A model generated the notes under the pieces. That model searched no databases and was not told where the DNA came from. It worked only from the letters and a program-made list of their open reading frames with translations. 63,770 nt of DNA from Pseudomonas kitaguniensis (GTDB lineage Bacteria > Pseudomonadota > Gammaproteobacteria > Pseudomonadales > Pseudomonadaceae): contig NZ_VUAZ01000056.1 in NCBI RefSeq assembly GCF_009296165.1, positions 1 to 63,770 on the forward strand, written 5' to 3'. The position numbers and the translations under genes are program-made. This document shows, in pieces, positions 17,936 to 26,228 of the stretch; the first letter of the stretch is position 1; every line of letters begins with the position of its first letter.

Positions 17936-18802
17936 ATGGGCTATCTACTGGTTGTCACCCTGATTCAGGCATTTTCCTTCAGCTTGATCGGCGAATACCT
18001 CGCCGGTCACGTCGACAGCTACTTTGCAGTGCTGGTGCGCGTGGTGCTGGCTGGGCTGGTATTTATCCCGCTGACGCGCTGGCGCTCGGTAGAACCGGCG
18101 TTCATGCGCGGCATGCTGCTGATCGGCGCGCTGCAATTCGGCGTGACCTACGTGTGCCTGTACCTGAGCTTTCGTGTACTGACGGTGCCGGAAGTGCTGC
18201 TTTTTACGATCCTCACGCCCCTGCACGTGACCCTGATCGAAGACGCTCTCAACCGGCGTTTCAACCCTTGGGCGCTGATCGCCGCGCTGGTGGCAGTAGG
18301 CGGCGCGGCGGTGATTCGGTTCGACCAGATCACACCGCACTTTTTGATGGGTTTTTTGCTGCTGCAACTGGCCAACTTCACCTACGCCTGCGGGCAGGTA
18401 ATGTACAAACATTTGGTGGCACGCTACCCGAGTGACCTGCCGCATTACCGGCGCTTCGGTTACTTTTACGTGGGCGCCCTGATCGTGGTGTTACCGGCAT
18501 TTTTGATGTTCGGCAAAACCAATTTTCTGCCCGAAGCGCCACTGCAATGGGGCGTGTTGGTGTTTCTTGGGTTGGTCAGCACGGCGCTGGGCATGTACTG
18601 GTGGAACAAGGGCGCGTGCCTGGTCAATGGCGGCACCCTCGCGGTGATGAACAACCTGCATGTGCCGGTCGGGCTGTTGCTGAATTTGCTGATCTGGAAC
18701 CAGCACGAGCCGCTGGGCAGGCTGGCTCTGGGCGGTTTGGTGATTCTGGGGGCGGTGTGGATCAGCCGGTTGGGCCTGCGTAACGCGCCTGCCCACCGCT
18801 GA
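17936..18802 (+). CDS. EamA family transporter (carboxylate/amino acid type)
   Basis: A 288-residue inner-membrane protein with about ten helices in two EamA repeats; it starts GYLLVVTLIQAFSFSLIGEY and ends in a short basic tail. The EamA family mainly exports amino acids, amines or related metabolites. The ATG at 17936 has TGAGG 5 bases upstream. The frame is open further back but includes the terminator, so the earlier start is unlikely. Substrate unknown. Confidence 0.85.
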   Translation: MGYLLVVTLIQAFSFSLIGEYLAGHVDSYFAVLVRVVLAGLVFIPLTRWRSVEPAFMRGMLLIGALQFGVTYVCLYLSFRVLTVPEVLLFTILTPLHVTLIEDALNRRFNPWALIAALVAVGGAAVIRFDQITPHFLMGFLLLQLANFTYACGQVMYKHLVARYPSDLPHYRRFGYFYVGALIVVLPAFLMFGKTNFLPEAPLQWGVLVFLGLVSTALGMYWWNKGACLVNGGTLAVMNNLHVPVGLLLNLLIWNQHEPLGRLALGGLVILGAVWISRLGLRNAPAHR

Positions 18803-18817
18803 AGCCATCCAAACCCC

Positions 18818-18905
18818 GTGGGAGCGGGCTTGCTCGCGATTGCTGTGCATCAGACAAGTCTCTTTCAACTGACACACCGTCATCGCGAGCAAGCCCGCTC
18901 CCGCA
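18818..18905. repeat. REPIN (paired inverted REP sequences)
   Basis: GTGGGAGCGGGCTTGCTCGC on the left and GCGAGCAAGCCCGCTCCC on the right flank a spacer of about 50 bases. It lies between the convergent EamA and mechanosensitive channel genes. Confidence 0.9.
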
Positions 18906-18919
18906 GGGGAGGTGCGCTT

Positions 18920-20218
18920 TTATGTTGGATGCTGGTCCGGCGCAGGCAAATGACTGGCGCCCAACACCGCCGGCAACATCCCGGCCCGTAAATCATTGCC
19001 GCTCGGCTGCTGATACAAACTCAAGCCAAACTCCGGCAGCACCGCCAGCAAATAATCGAAAATATCCCCTTGGATCCGCTCGTAATCGGCCCACGCCGTG
19101 GTGCGGGTGAAGCAGTAGATTTCCAGCGGCACGCCTTGGGCGGTGGTTTGCATCTGGCGCACCATGCAGGTCATGTTCGGCTGTATGTCGGGGTGGCTTT
19201 TCAGATACGCCAAGGCGTAGGCGCGAAAGGTGCCGAGGTTGGTCATGCGGCGACGGTTGGCCGACAGTTGCGCGCTGTTGCCCTGGGCATCGTTCCAGGC
19301 CTTGAGTTCGGCCTGCTTGCGGCTGACGTAATCGGTGAGCAGGTGCACTTGGGTCATGCGCACCTCCTCGTCGTCATGCAGGAAGCGCACGCCGCTGGCG
19401 TCTATATACAGTCTGCGCTTGATGCGGCGCCCGCCGGACGCCTGCATGCCGCGCCAGTTTTTGAACGACTCGGACATCAGGCGCCAGGTCGGGATGGAGA
19501 CGATGGTCTTGTCAAAGTTCTGCACCTTCACCGTGTGCAGGGTGATGTCCACTACATCGCCGTCGGCACCGACCTGCGGCATTTCTATCCAGTCGCCAAC
19601 CCGCAGCATGTCGTTGCTGGTCAGTTGTACGCTGGCGACGAATGACAACATTGTGTCCTTGTAGACCAACAAGATTACTGCCGACATCGCACCCAGGCCC
19701 GATAGCAGCAACAGCGGCGAGCGGTCGATCAGGGTGGCGACGATAATGATCGCGGCAAACACGAACAGCACCATCTTCGCCAGCTGCACGTAGCCCTTGA
19801 TCGATCGCGTGCGAGCGTGTTCGGTGCGCGCGTAGATGTCCAGCAGGGCGTTGAGCAGGGCGCTCACGGCCAGCGTCATGAACAGGATGGTGAACGCCAG
19901 CGCGACATTGCCGATAAACAGCGTGGCGGTCTTGCCCAGGGCGGGCACCAGGTACAGGCCGAACTGAATCACCAGCGACGGCGTCATCTGCGCCAGGCGG
20001 TGGAAGACTTTGTTGTGCCGCAGGTCATTCAGCCAGTGCAGCGCCGGTTGGCGACCGAGCAATTTGACGGCATGCAGAATGAGGTAGCGCGCGACCCTTC
20101 CAAGCACCAGGGCCACGACCAGTAACACCAGCAAACCCAGGCTGGAATGCAGCAGCGGGTGCTGGTCGAGGGCGCCCCAAAGGTCTTGGACGTTGAGCCA
20201 GAGCTGTTTGATATCCAT
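18920..20218 (-). CDS. Mechanosensitive ion channel family protein (YbdG-like)
   Basis: A 432-residue MscS-superfamily protein. Four to five membrane helices occupy about residues 20-190, followed by the MscS pore-lining helix and beta domain (SNDMLRVGDWIEMPQVGADGDVVDITLHT near 215-245). The length and the extended C-terminal domain match E. coli YbdG rather than short MscS. It opens under hypo-osmotic shock to release solutes. The ATG at 20218 gives the family N-terminus; only a weak purine stretch precedes it. Confidence 0.88.
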   Translation of the reverse strand: MDIKQLWLNVQDLWGALDQHPLLHSSLGLLVLLVVALVLGRVARYLILHAVKLLGRQPALHWLNDLRHNKVFHRLAQMTPSLVIQFGLYLVPALGKTATLFIGNVALAFTILFMTLAVSALLNALLDIYARTEHARTRSIKGYVQLAKMVLFVFAAIIIVATLIDRSPLLLLSGLGAMSAVILLVYKDTMLSFVASVQLTSNDMLRVGDWIEMPQVGADGDVVDITLHTVKVQNFDKTIVSIPTWRLMSESFKNWRGMQASGGRRIKRRLYIDASGVRFLHDDEEVRMTQVHLLTDYVSRKQAELKAWNDAQGNSAQLSANRRRMTNLGTFRAYALAYLKSHPDIQPNMTCMVRQMQTTAQGVPLEIYCFTRTTAWADYERIQGDIFDYLLAVLPEFGLSLYQQPSGNDLRAGMLPAVLGASHLPAPDQHPT

Positions 20219-20411
20219 GGATGAAACCGATTCTTCTGTAAGACAACACGGGCCGATTAAAGCATTTAAGTGCGAGGAAGTTGGTTGCGCGGACAAATGT
20301 CTTAACAAAAAAGCAGCTGATTAGCGCCGTTCGCGTAAAGAAACTCGGTTTGGACGCCCGAAACCGTTACCCTATGCAGCTGATATTTTGTATTTCTTCG
20401 AGGTAGCACCC

Positions 20412-21758
20412 GTGTTTTCCCAATTCGCCCTGCACGAACGCCTGCTCAAAGCCGTGGCCGAGCTTAAATTTGTCGAGCCTACGCCGGTGCAAGCAGCGGC
20501 CATCCCGCTCGCGCTCGAGGGGCGTGACCTGCGGGTGACGGCTCAAACCGGGAGTGGCAAAACCGCCGCTTTCGTTCTGCCGATTCTGAACCGCCTGATC
20601 GGCCCGGCCAAAGTTCGGGTCAGCATCAAAACCCTGATCCTGTTGCCAACCCGTGAGCTGGCCCAGCAGACCTTGAAGGAAGTGGAGCGCTTCTCGCAGT
20701 TCACCTTCATCAAGTCCGGCCTGATCACTGGCGGCGAAGACTTCAAGGTCCAGGCCGCCATGCTGCGCAAGGTGCCGGATATTCTGATCGGCACGCCAGG
20801 CCGCATGATCGAGCAACTCAACGCCGGCAACCTCGACCTCAAGGAAGTCGAAGTGCTGGTGCTCGACGAAGCCGACCGCATGCTCGACATGGGGTTTGCC
20901 GACGACGTGCAACGCCTTGTCGCTGAATGTGTGAACCGTCAGCAGACCATGTTGTTCTCCGCCACCACCGGCGGCTCGACCCTGCGTGACATGGTCGCCA
21001 AGGTGCTGAATAACCCGGAGCACCTGCAGGTCAACAACGTCAGCGACCTGAATGCGACCACGCGTCAGCAGATCGTGGCCGCCGACCACAATGTACACAA
21101 AGAACAAATCCTCAACTGGCTGTTGGCCAACGAGACCTATCAGAAGGCCATCGTGTTCACCAACACCCGCGCTGCGGCTGACCGTATTTATGGTCGCCTG
21201 GTGGCACAGGACTACAAAGCGTTCGTGCTGCACGGCGAGAAAGACCAGAAGGACCGCAAGCTGGCGATCGACCGCCTCAAGGCTGGCGGCGTGAAGATTC
21301 TGGTTGCCACCGACGTTGCCGCGCGCGGCCTGGACGTGGATGGCCTGGACATGGTCATCAACTTCGACATGCCACGCAGTGGCGACGAATACGTGCACCG
21401 CATCGGCCGCACCGGGCGTGCCGGTAACGATGGCTTGGCGATCTCGCTGATCTGCCATGGCGACTGGAACCTGATGTCGAGCATCGAGCGCTACTTGAAG
21501 CAGTCGTTCGAGCGCCGCACCATCAAGGAAGTCAAAGGCACCTACACCGGGCCGAAGAAGGTCAAGGCTTCGGGCAAGGCCGTTGGCGTGAAGAAGAAAA
21601 AAGTCGACGGCAAAGGCGACAAGAAGAAAGCCGGTGCCAAGTCGCCGACCAAGCGCAAGATCGCCAACCGGCCGAAGACCGACAACCTGTCGCTCGTGAG
21701 CAAGGACGGCATGGCGCCGCTCAAGCGTCGCAAGCCAGAAGCGCCGGCTGCCGAGTAA
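20412..21758 (+). CDS. DEAD-box ATP-dependent RNA helicase
   Basis: A 448-residue helicase. The Q motif (FVEPTPVQAAAIP), Walker A AQTGSGKTAAF near residue 45, DEAD near 155, SATTGG near 190 and HRIGRTGRAG near 335 are all present. The C-terminal 70 residues are lysine-rich and probably bind RNA. The role is likely cold-adaptation, ribosome assembly or mRNA turnover. The GTG start has GAGG 8 bases upstream. Motif III is followed by TGG, which is unusual but keeps SAT. A strong terminator follows. Confidence 0.92.
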   Translation: MFSQFALHERLLKAVAELKFVEPTPVQAAAIPLALEGRDLRVTAQTGSGKTAAFVLPILNRLIGPAKVRVSIKTLILLPTRELAQQTLKEVERFSQFTFIKSGLITGGEDFKVQAAMLRKVPDILIGTPGRMIEQLNAGNLDLKEVEVLVLDEADRMLDMGFADDVQRLVAECVNRQQTMLFSATTGGSTLRDMVAKVLNNPEHLQVNNVSDLNATTRQQIVAADHNVHKEQILNWLLANETYQKAIVFTNTRAAADRIYGRLVAQDYKAFVLHGEKDQKDRKLAIDRLKAGGVKILVATDVAARGLDVDGLDMVINFDMPRSGDEYVHRIGRTGRAGNDGLAISLICHGDWNLMSSIERYLKQSFERRTIKEVKGTYTGPKKVKASGKAVGVKKKKVDGKGDKKKAGAKSPTKRKIANRPKTDNLSLVSKDGMAPLKRRKPEAPAAE

Positions 21759-21773
21759 CGGTGGTTTGATATG

Positions 21774-21801
21774 AAAAAACCGGACAATGTCCGGTTTTTT
21801 T
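21774..21801 (+). terminator. Rho-independent terminator of the DEAD-box gene
   Basis: ACCGGAC and GTCCGGT form a perfect stem around AAT, with six A before and seven T after. It is symmetrical, so it could work on both strands. Confidence 0.93.
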
Positions 21802-21905
21802 ATGGGCAATATTTGCGCCTTCGTCTGATCGACTGAACGGCGAGAAGTGCAGCCTGTCCACCGCTTGAGGGGCTATTTTTCCATCGGCCCACAGGAGGAA
21901 TCAGG

Positions 21906-22294
21906 ATGACGACTTACAACTGGGATTTGATCGAACGGTTGCTGCATGAAGTGCAGAACGGCGAGGGCAGCTTTGCCCCGCGCAAATATGCTGAACAGGA
22001 AGCCGCGGAGAAAGCCACGGCGGGCGAATCCATCGGTAACCTGGACACACTGAAAAAGACCGCTGCCGATTATGAGTCTCTGCTGCTCAAGCGCGGGTTT
22101 ATCGAGTCGCGGCCGGAAGAAGAGGGCGGCAACGGTGAAAACTTCATCCTGACCCCGCGCGGTCGCAATTGCTGTCGCTGATTGACAGTTCGATTCCCGG
22201 TAACGACCACCCGCGTCAGGTGCTGGATGAGCAGGCCGATGCACTGGAACCGGCGACGTTTGATCAAGTGGCGTCGAAGGCTGCGATTGCCTGA
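21906..22294 (+). pseudogene. Frameshifted winged-helix-like hypothetical protein
   Basis: The first frame reads TTYNWDLIERLLHEVQNGEG to LTPRGRNCCR and stops at 22181. In the next frame, directly after PRGR, the sequence continues QLLSLIDSSIPGNDHPRQVL to KAAIA, ending at 22294. Restoring one base near 22165 (CGCAA to CGCCAA) gives a continuous 129-residue protein with the LTPRGxxLL ending of small winged-helix (DUF2513/YjcQ-like) proteins. GGAGGAA precedes the ATG. Function unknown; either a real frameshift or a base-calling error. Confidence 0.75.
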
Positions 22295-22354
22295 TTTTGC
22301 CAATCAAAAGCGGGAAAAGCCGACTCAATCTCACCAGCAGAACACAGTCAAAAT

Positions 22355-22442
22355 GTGGGAGCGGGCTTGCTCGCGATTGCGGTGTGTCAGGTAAGTAAAT
22401 GTCAACTGACCCACTGCACTCGCGAGCAAGCCCGCTCCCACC
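22355..22442. repeat. REPIN
   Basis: Inverted arms GTGGGAGCGGGCTTGCTCGC and GCGAGCAAGCCCGCTCCCAC around a spacer of about 48 bases, between the frameshifted small gene and the convergent DUF6279 lipoprotein. Confidence 0.92.
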
Positions 22443-22459
22443 AATGCGCTCCTAAAAAA

Positions 22460-23329
22460 TCAGCTATTGTTGGCGGCCTTGAGGCATTTCAGGGCCTTGA
22501 AGTCGCTGCGCACGCTGTCAATCTTCTGCGTCAGTTTCAAGCGTTGCTGCGCAGTGCTCTCGGCCATCAGGTCGACGATCAGACCGCGTGCCGCCGTTTC
22601 CGTTTGGGCGTACGCAGCGCGGTAGTCCGGTGTCCAGAGGCTTTCGCGGTCAACCAGTAATTGCTCGATTTTTTGCGCGAAGTCGGCGCTCTGGCGTTGC
22701 TGCACAGCGGCGATAAACTGCGCCTGCCAGTGCGCGCGGTTGCCAATCCACGCGGTGTTCTGGTCACCCAAGGCGATGGACCACGCGGTGACCCGGTTCT
22801 GTTGGCTGGCACTCAGCGGGCCTATCCACGCATCCAGGCGCTTGCTCATACGCTCGGCGCGTTCCTTGATCTGTTGGGCGAGGGGCGGCTTGAGGTATTC
22901 GTCCTGGCGCTTGCGCAGGTCTTTGGCCAAGGCTTCATTCATTTCTTTAACCTGCTGATCATCCAGGCCTTGCAGCAGTTGAGTAGCCGAGGGCGTAATT
23001 TCCCGCGCGACGTCGGCAATCGCCTGTTTGGCTTCGACGGTGCGGGCTTGCAGGGCGGCGTCAGTGACCTGGTTGTTGTCGACCATCTGTTGCAGGCGGT
23101 CGAGCCAGTCCAGGTAGCCCGGCAGTTGCGTGGTGCAATGCCAGGCCAGGTGCTCCTTGAGTTTTTCGTTGAACCAGCTCTTCTGTCCGGCATTCATGTC
23201 CAGGTAGTCGTTGAGGGTCCAGGGAATAATCACATCCAGATTGCGGTAGGCCAGACCCACGCGATTGCAGCCGGCGAGCACCAGGCTCAAGGTCATGAGT
23301 ACCAGCAGAAGTTTGAGCCGACGCAGCAT
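22460..23329 (-). CDS. DUF6279 family lipoprotein
   Basis: A 289-residue protein with a type II signal peptide and lipobox LAGC (Cys near residue 21). The mature part is almost wholly helical and rich in Gln, Ala and Trp (SLWTPDYRAAYAQTETAARG). It matches the Pseudomonas lipoproteins grouped as DUF6279. Probably anchored in the outer membrane facing the periplasm. Function unknown. No operon partner: the next gene on the strand starts 66 bases upstream of its start and is a separate outer-membrane protein. Confidence 0.85.
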   Translation of the reverse strand: MLRRLKLLLVLMTLSLVLAGCNRVGLAYRNLDVIIPWTLNDYLDMNAGQKSWFNEKLKEHLAWHCTTQLPGYLDWLDRLQQMVDNNQVTDAALQARTVEAKQAIADVAREITPSATQLLQGLDDQQVKEMNEALAKDLRKRQDEYLKPPLAQQIKERAERMSKRLDAWIGPLSASQQNRVTAWSIALGDQNTAWIGNRAHWQAQFIAAVQQRQSADFAQKIEQLLVDRESLWTPDYRAAYAQTETAARGLIVDLMAESTAQQRLKLTQKIDSVRSDFKALKCLKAANNS

Positions 23330-23395
23330 GGGCGAGTCCTTGCGCAGAGTGGGTTAATGCATGTGAACCCACGCACGGCGCGACAGTTCAGCCCA

Positions 23396-24118
23396 TCAAT
23401 AAAACGACCGCACAGCCTTCAAGGTCAACAGGCCATCGCATTGCGAATTGTGTCCGGAGTAGGCTGAGCAATCGCCGCCGCTGAGGCTGGAGCCGCTGTA
23501 GATCAGGTCCAGGTCAATGCCCTTCCACGCGCGCGAGAACTGTACCGACCAATCGCTGAAACTGCTGATAGAGCCACCTTCCACGGCGGCCGGGGTGCCC
23601 AACTGATGCGTGGTGTATTTCATGCTGACGCCGATACCGAAGGGCTGCGTGCCGCTGAGGTCGGCAAACAATGTGCTGTCCTGACGGTCCGGGTCGTTGC
23701 TGAAAGACACGCCAAAACGGTTGCCCAGCAAGTTCAGGCCGCCATAGAACTCCTGGCTGTCGAGCGGGCTGAGCTTGGGATAACTGTAGTGGATCAAGCC
23801 CACTTCGTAGCCCAAAGTCTGGTCGAAGGGGCGTTTGAAGCCCATGTAGGAGTCGACTTCAATGTTGTCGGCCGATGAAAGCCCCATGTTCGGTGAGAAT
23901 TGGCCGATGTACAGGCCGCTGCCGTGGCTAAGGTCCAGGCCGCCGTGGAAGGAGTCGCTGCCGGGGCTGGTCGGTTTAACCAAGCCTTGGGCCATGCTAC
24001 GGCTTGGCGTGGTGCCCAATTTCAGGTCGAAATCGCCCAATTCACGCTGAAAAACCTGCGCTTCGGCCAGGGGGCTTGCCGCTAGGGCAGTTATCAGAAA
24101 AAAGCAGGGCTTAAGCAT
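23396..24118 (-). CDS. TorF family putative porin
   Basis: A 240-residue exported protein with a signal peptide (LKPCFFLITALAASPLAEA) and a beta-rich body ending in aromatic residues (LKAVRSFY), typical of a small beta-barrel. The pattern FDLKLGTTPSRSMAQGLVKP and DSYMGFKRPFDQTLGYEVG is typical of the Gcw_chp/TorF family. The family role is not well established. Two cysteines near the C-terminus (GGDCSAYSGHNSQCDG) may form a loop disulphide. Confidence 0.82.
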   Translation of the reverse strand: MLKPCFFLITALAASPLAEAQVFQRELGDFDLKLGTTPSRSMAQGLVKPTSPGSDSFHGGLDLSHGSGLYIGQFSPNMGLSSADNIEVDSYMGFKRPFDQTLGYEVGLIHYSYPKLSPLDSQEFYGGLNLLGNRFGVSFSNDPDRQDSTLFADLSGTQPFGIGVSMKYTTHQLGTPAAVEGGSISSFSDWSVQFSRAWKGIDLDLIYSGSSLSGGDCSAYSGHNSQCDGLLTLKAVRSFY

Positions 24119-24270
24119 GCTTCACTCCATGAAAAGCGAGGAGCAGTGACCGGGAAAATCGGGCAATGCCCGTGCTAGACGTGTGCAAGCATACCGGCGA
24201 ATACCAGGCGGTGAGTCCCGTTCGTCGATTAGCTTTAAACCGGGTAGTGCAGAGGGGGGATTTCAGGCTC

Positions 24271-24313
24271 TAGTCCTAGCGCCTTGAGTGCAAGACGCTT
24301 AGGGACCAGTTGC
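24271..24313. other. Imperfect stem-loop in the TorF/small-gene gap
   Basis: CTAGTCCTAGCG and CGCTTAGGGACCAG can pair with bulges around 14 bases. It lies 12 bases past the stop of the 59-residue gene on the minus strand. No U-run; may mark its transcript end. The rest of the 24119-24324 gap shows nothing I recognise. Confidence 0.4.
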
Positions 24314-24324
24314 AGTGCGGGGTG

Positions 24325-24504
24325 TTACTTTTTACCCAGGCTGATCTGCTTGGACGGGCCGAAAGTCTGGCCGCTCACGCCCTTGGCAATTTGCTGGATT
24401 TCGCCGCCGGACTTGAGAAACGCAGCGATCTGGCTGTTGATCGACTCGCTGGTTTCAACGGCGGGAGCTGGCTTTGCTTTGCTGTTGGATGCTTTTACGC
24501 GCAT
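24325..24504 (-). CDS. Small basic protein, SutA-like motif
   Basis: A 59-residue lysine-rich protein. Its middle (INSQIAAFLKSGGEIQQIAKG) resembles the conserved FLxxGGxIQxI block of SutA, a Pseudomonas RNA-polymerase-binding regulator, but the acidic N-terminal tail of SutA is missing. The start is the ATG at 24504 (RVKASNSKAKPAP); the open frame upstream has no protein-like character. Function is unknown; a role in transcription is inference from the short motif. Confidence 0.62.
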   Translation of the reverse strand: MRVKASNSKAKPAPAVETSESINSQIAAFLKSGGEIQQIAKGVSGQTFGPSKQISLGKK

Positions 24505-24723
24505 GGCGGCCACTAACCTGTAGAAAATTAACTTGGCCAGGCATCGTACAGGAAATACTTGACAATTGCTTGGCAAATATCCTTCAAAAATAATCCGCGC
24601 GGGCGTATCAGACGAGCGGAGCACTGCCCGTCAGCCCGCCGCGCAGGCCTAAGATTTTCAGGCGCGCGGGCGTGTCGAGCACAACTCGGGTAGAATGCCG
24701 CCCACGCAATGAGGGTATTTGAA

Positions 24724-25560
24724 ATGGCTCTAATCGGGCGCTACAACAGCTTGCAAGTGGTTAAACACACTCACTTTGGTTTGTACCTGGACGGTGCGCA
24801 AGACGGTGAAATCCTCTTGCCTAATCGGTATATTCCAAAGGATACCCCCAGTGAAGATGAAGACTGGCTCAACGTTTTCATTTACCTGGACAGCGACGAC
24901 AAACTGATCGCGACGACTGAAACGCCGAAAGTCCAAGTCGGCGAATTCGCCAGTCTGAAAGTCGTCGAAGTCAACAGCATTGGTGTATTCCTCGACTGGG
25001 GTTTGCCCAAGGATCTGTTGCTGCCGTATTCCGAAGAAAAACGTCAGATGACTGCCGGTGAATACTGCGTCGTGCACGTCTACCTCGACAAGCACACCAA
25101 ACGCATCACCGCCACCGCGCGCCTCGACCGCTACCTGGACAAGACGCCTGCCAATTATCAGGTGGGCCAGGAGGTCGACCTGTTGGTGGCCGAAGCCACC
25201 GACATGGGCTTCAAGGCGATCATCAACAACAAGCACTGGGGCTTGATCCACAAGAACGAAGTGTTCAAGTTCCTGCGCCCGGGCAAGGAAGAGAAAGGCT
25301 TTATTAAAGAGATCCGCGCCGATGGCAACATCAGCCTGAGCCTGCAACCCGTTGGCCAGGAAGCGGCCTCCAGCCTCAACTCGAAGATCCTCGCCAAGTT
25401 GCGCGAAAACAACGGCAGCTTGCCGGTCAGCGATAAAAGCGACCCCGCAGTGATCAGCAACTTGTTCGGCGTCAGCAAGGGCAATTTCAAGAAGGCCATT
25501 GGTGCGCTCTACAAACAAGGCCAGATTGTGATTCACGCGGATCGCATTGAACTAAGCTAA
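24724..25560 (+). CDS. S1 RNA-binding protein, CvfB family
   Basis: A 278-residue cytoplasmic protein with three consecutive S1-like OB folds (about residues 1-65, 70-140, 145-215, the last around LLVAEATDMGFKAIINNKHWG) and a C-terminal winged helix (about 220-278, with FGVSKGNFKKAIGALYKQGQ). This is the CvfB/YitL architecture, which binds RNA and in Staphylococcus affects virulence gene expression. The ATG at 24724 has GAGG about 9 bases upstream. A strong hairpin follows the stop and reaches into the next gene's leader. Confidence 0.88.
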   Translation: MALIGRYNSLQVVKHTHFGLYLDGAQDGEILLPNRYIPKDTPSEDEDWLNVFIYLDSDDKLIATTETPKVQVGEFASLKVVEVNSIGVFLDWGLPKDLLLPYSEEKRQMTAGEYCVVHVYLDKHTKRITATARLDRYLDKTPANYQVGQEVDLLVAEATDMGFKAIINNKHWGLIHKNEVFKFLRPGKEEKGFIKEIRADGNISLSLQPVGQEAASSLNSKILAKLRENNGSLPVSDKSDPAVISNLFGVSKGNFKKAIGALYKQGQIVIHADRIELS

Positions 25561-25572
25561 GTGCTGTTTGCT

Positions 25573-25621
25573 CTCTGTTAGAAGCGAGGAGAACGCCCGG
25601 TTCTGGCTCGCTTCTACAGAG
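25573..25621 (+). promoter_or_regulatory. Long hairpin over the Shine-Dalgarno of the DUF2177 gene
   Basis: CTCTGTTAGAAGCGAG at 25573-25588 pairs with CTCGCTTCTACAGAG at 25607-25621 (15 pairs, one bulge); inside, AGAAC pairs with GTTCT. The right arm ends in CAGAG, and the AGAGG at 25618-25622 is the ribosome binding site for the ATG at 25632. The structure should hide that site until opened. Confidence 0.6.
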
Positions 25622-25631
25622 GTTTGCGTCA

Positions 25632-26030
25632 ATGACCCAAAAAACACTGTTTGCTTACCTCGGCACGTTGCTCGCCTTCCTGGTGCTCGACGGCCTTTGG
25701 CTGGGCGTCCTGATGGGCCCGACGTACAAGTCCCTGCTGGGCTCGCTGATGCTTGATCAGCCGCGCCTGTTGCCCGCCGTGCTGTTCTATCTTTTGTATG
25801 TGACGGGCTGCGTGGTGTTCGTGGTGTTGCCAAGTGCTAGCTGGCAACGTGCCGCACGCTTGGGCGCTTTGTTGGGCCTGGTGGCCTATGGCACTTACGA
25901 CTTGAGCAACTGGGCGACGCTGCAAGGCTGGTCCGCAGGCCTTGCGGTCATGGACATGGCCTGGGGCACGTTCCTGACGGCCATGTGCTGCACGGTCGGC
26001 TACCTGTGCGCATATCGGGTGCGCAAGTGA
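25632..26030 (+). CDS. DUF2177 family membrane protein
   Basis: A 132-residue protein with four hydrophobic helices (LFAYLGTLLAFLVLDGLWLGV; LLPAVLFYLLYVTGCVVFVVL; LGALLGLVAYGTYDLSNWA; DMAWGTFLTAMCCTVGYL). The YGTYDLSNWATLQGW segment is characteristic of DUF2177. Function unknown. AGAGG lies 9 bases before the ATG and is buried in the hairpin described separately. It may be cotranscribed with the CvfB-like gene, 71 bases upstream. Confidence 0.85.
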   Translation: MTQKTLFAYLGTLLAFLVLDGLWLGVLMGPTYKSLLGSLMLDQPRLLPAVLFYLLYVTGCVVFVVLPSASWQRAARLGALLGLVAYGTYDLSNWATLQGWSAGLAVMDMAWGTFLTAMCCTVGYLCAYRVRK

Positions 26031-26228
26031 TTGTGTACAGGTTTGCTGTGCACCGTTGCCGAGCATAACCTCAGCTTTTAAACCTCTTTAGACCCTTATG
26101 CAGCCCAGTTGCAAAAGGATTGTGTTCTATTGGCACGCATTCTGCTGACTTTCTCGTATACAACTTGAGCCGCCTCCCGTATGCACACGGTTACGGGAGC
26201 GCAGGCCGGTATTTCGAGGAGCCACGCG

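Noticed and set aside
20367..21809. A 480-codon minus-strand frame opposite the DEAD-box helicase
   Set aside because: Long only because of GC-rich codon bias; it crosses the terminator and shows no recognisable motif.
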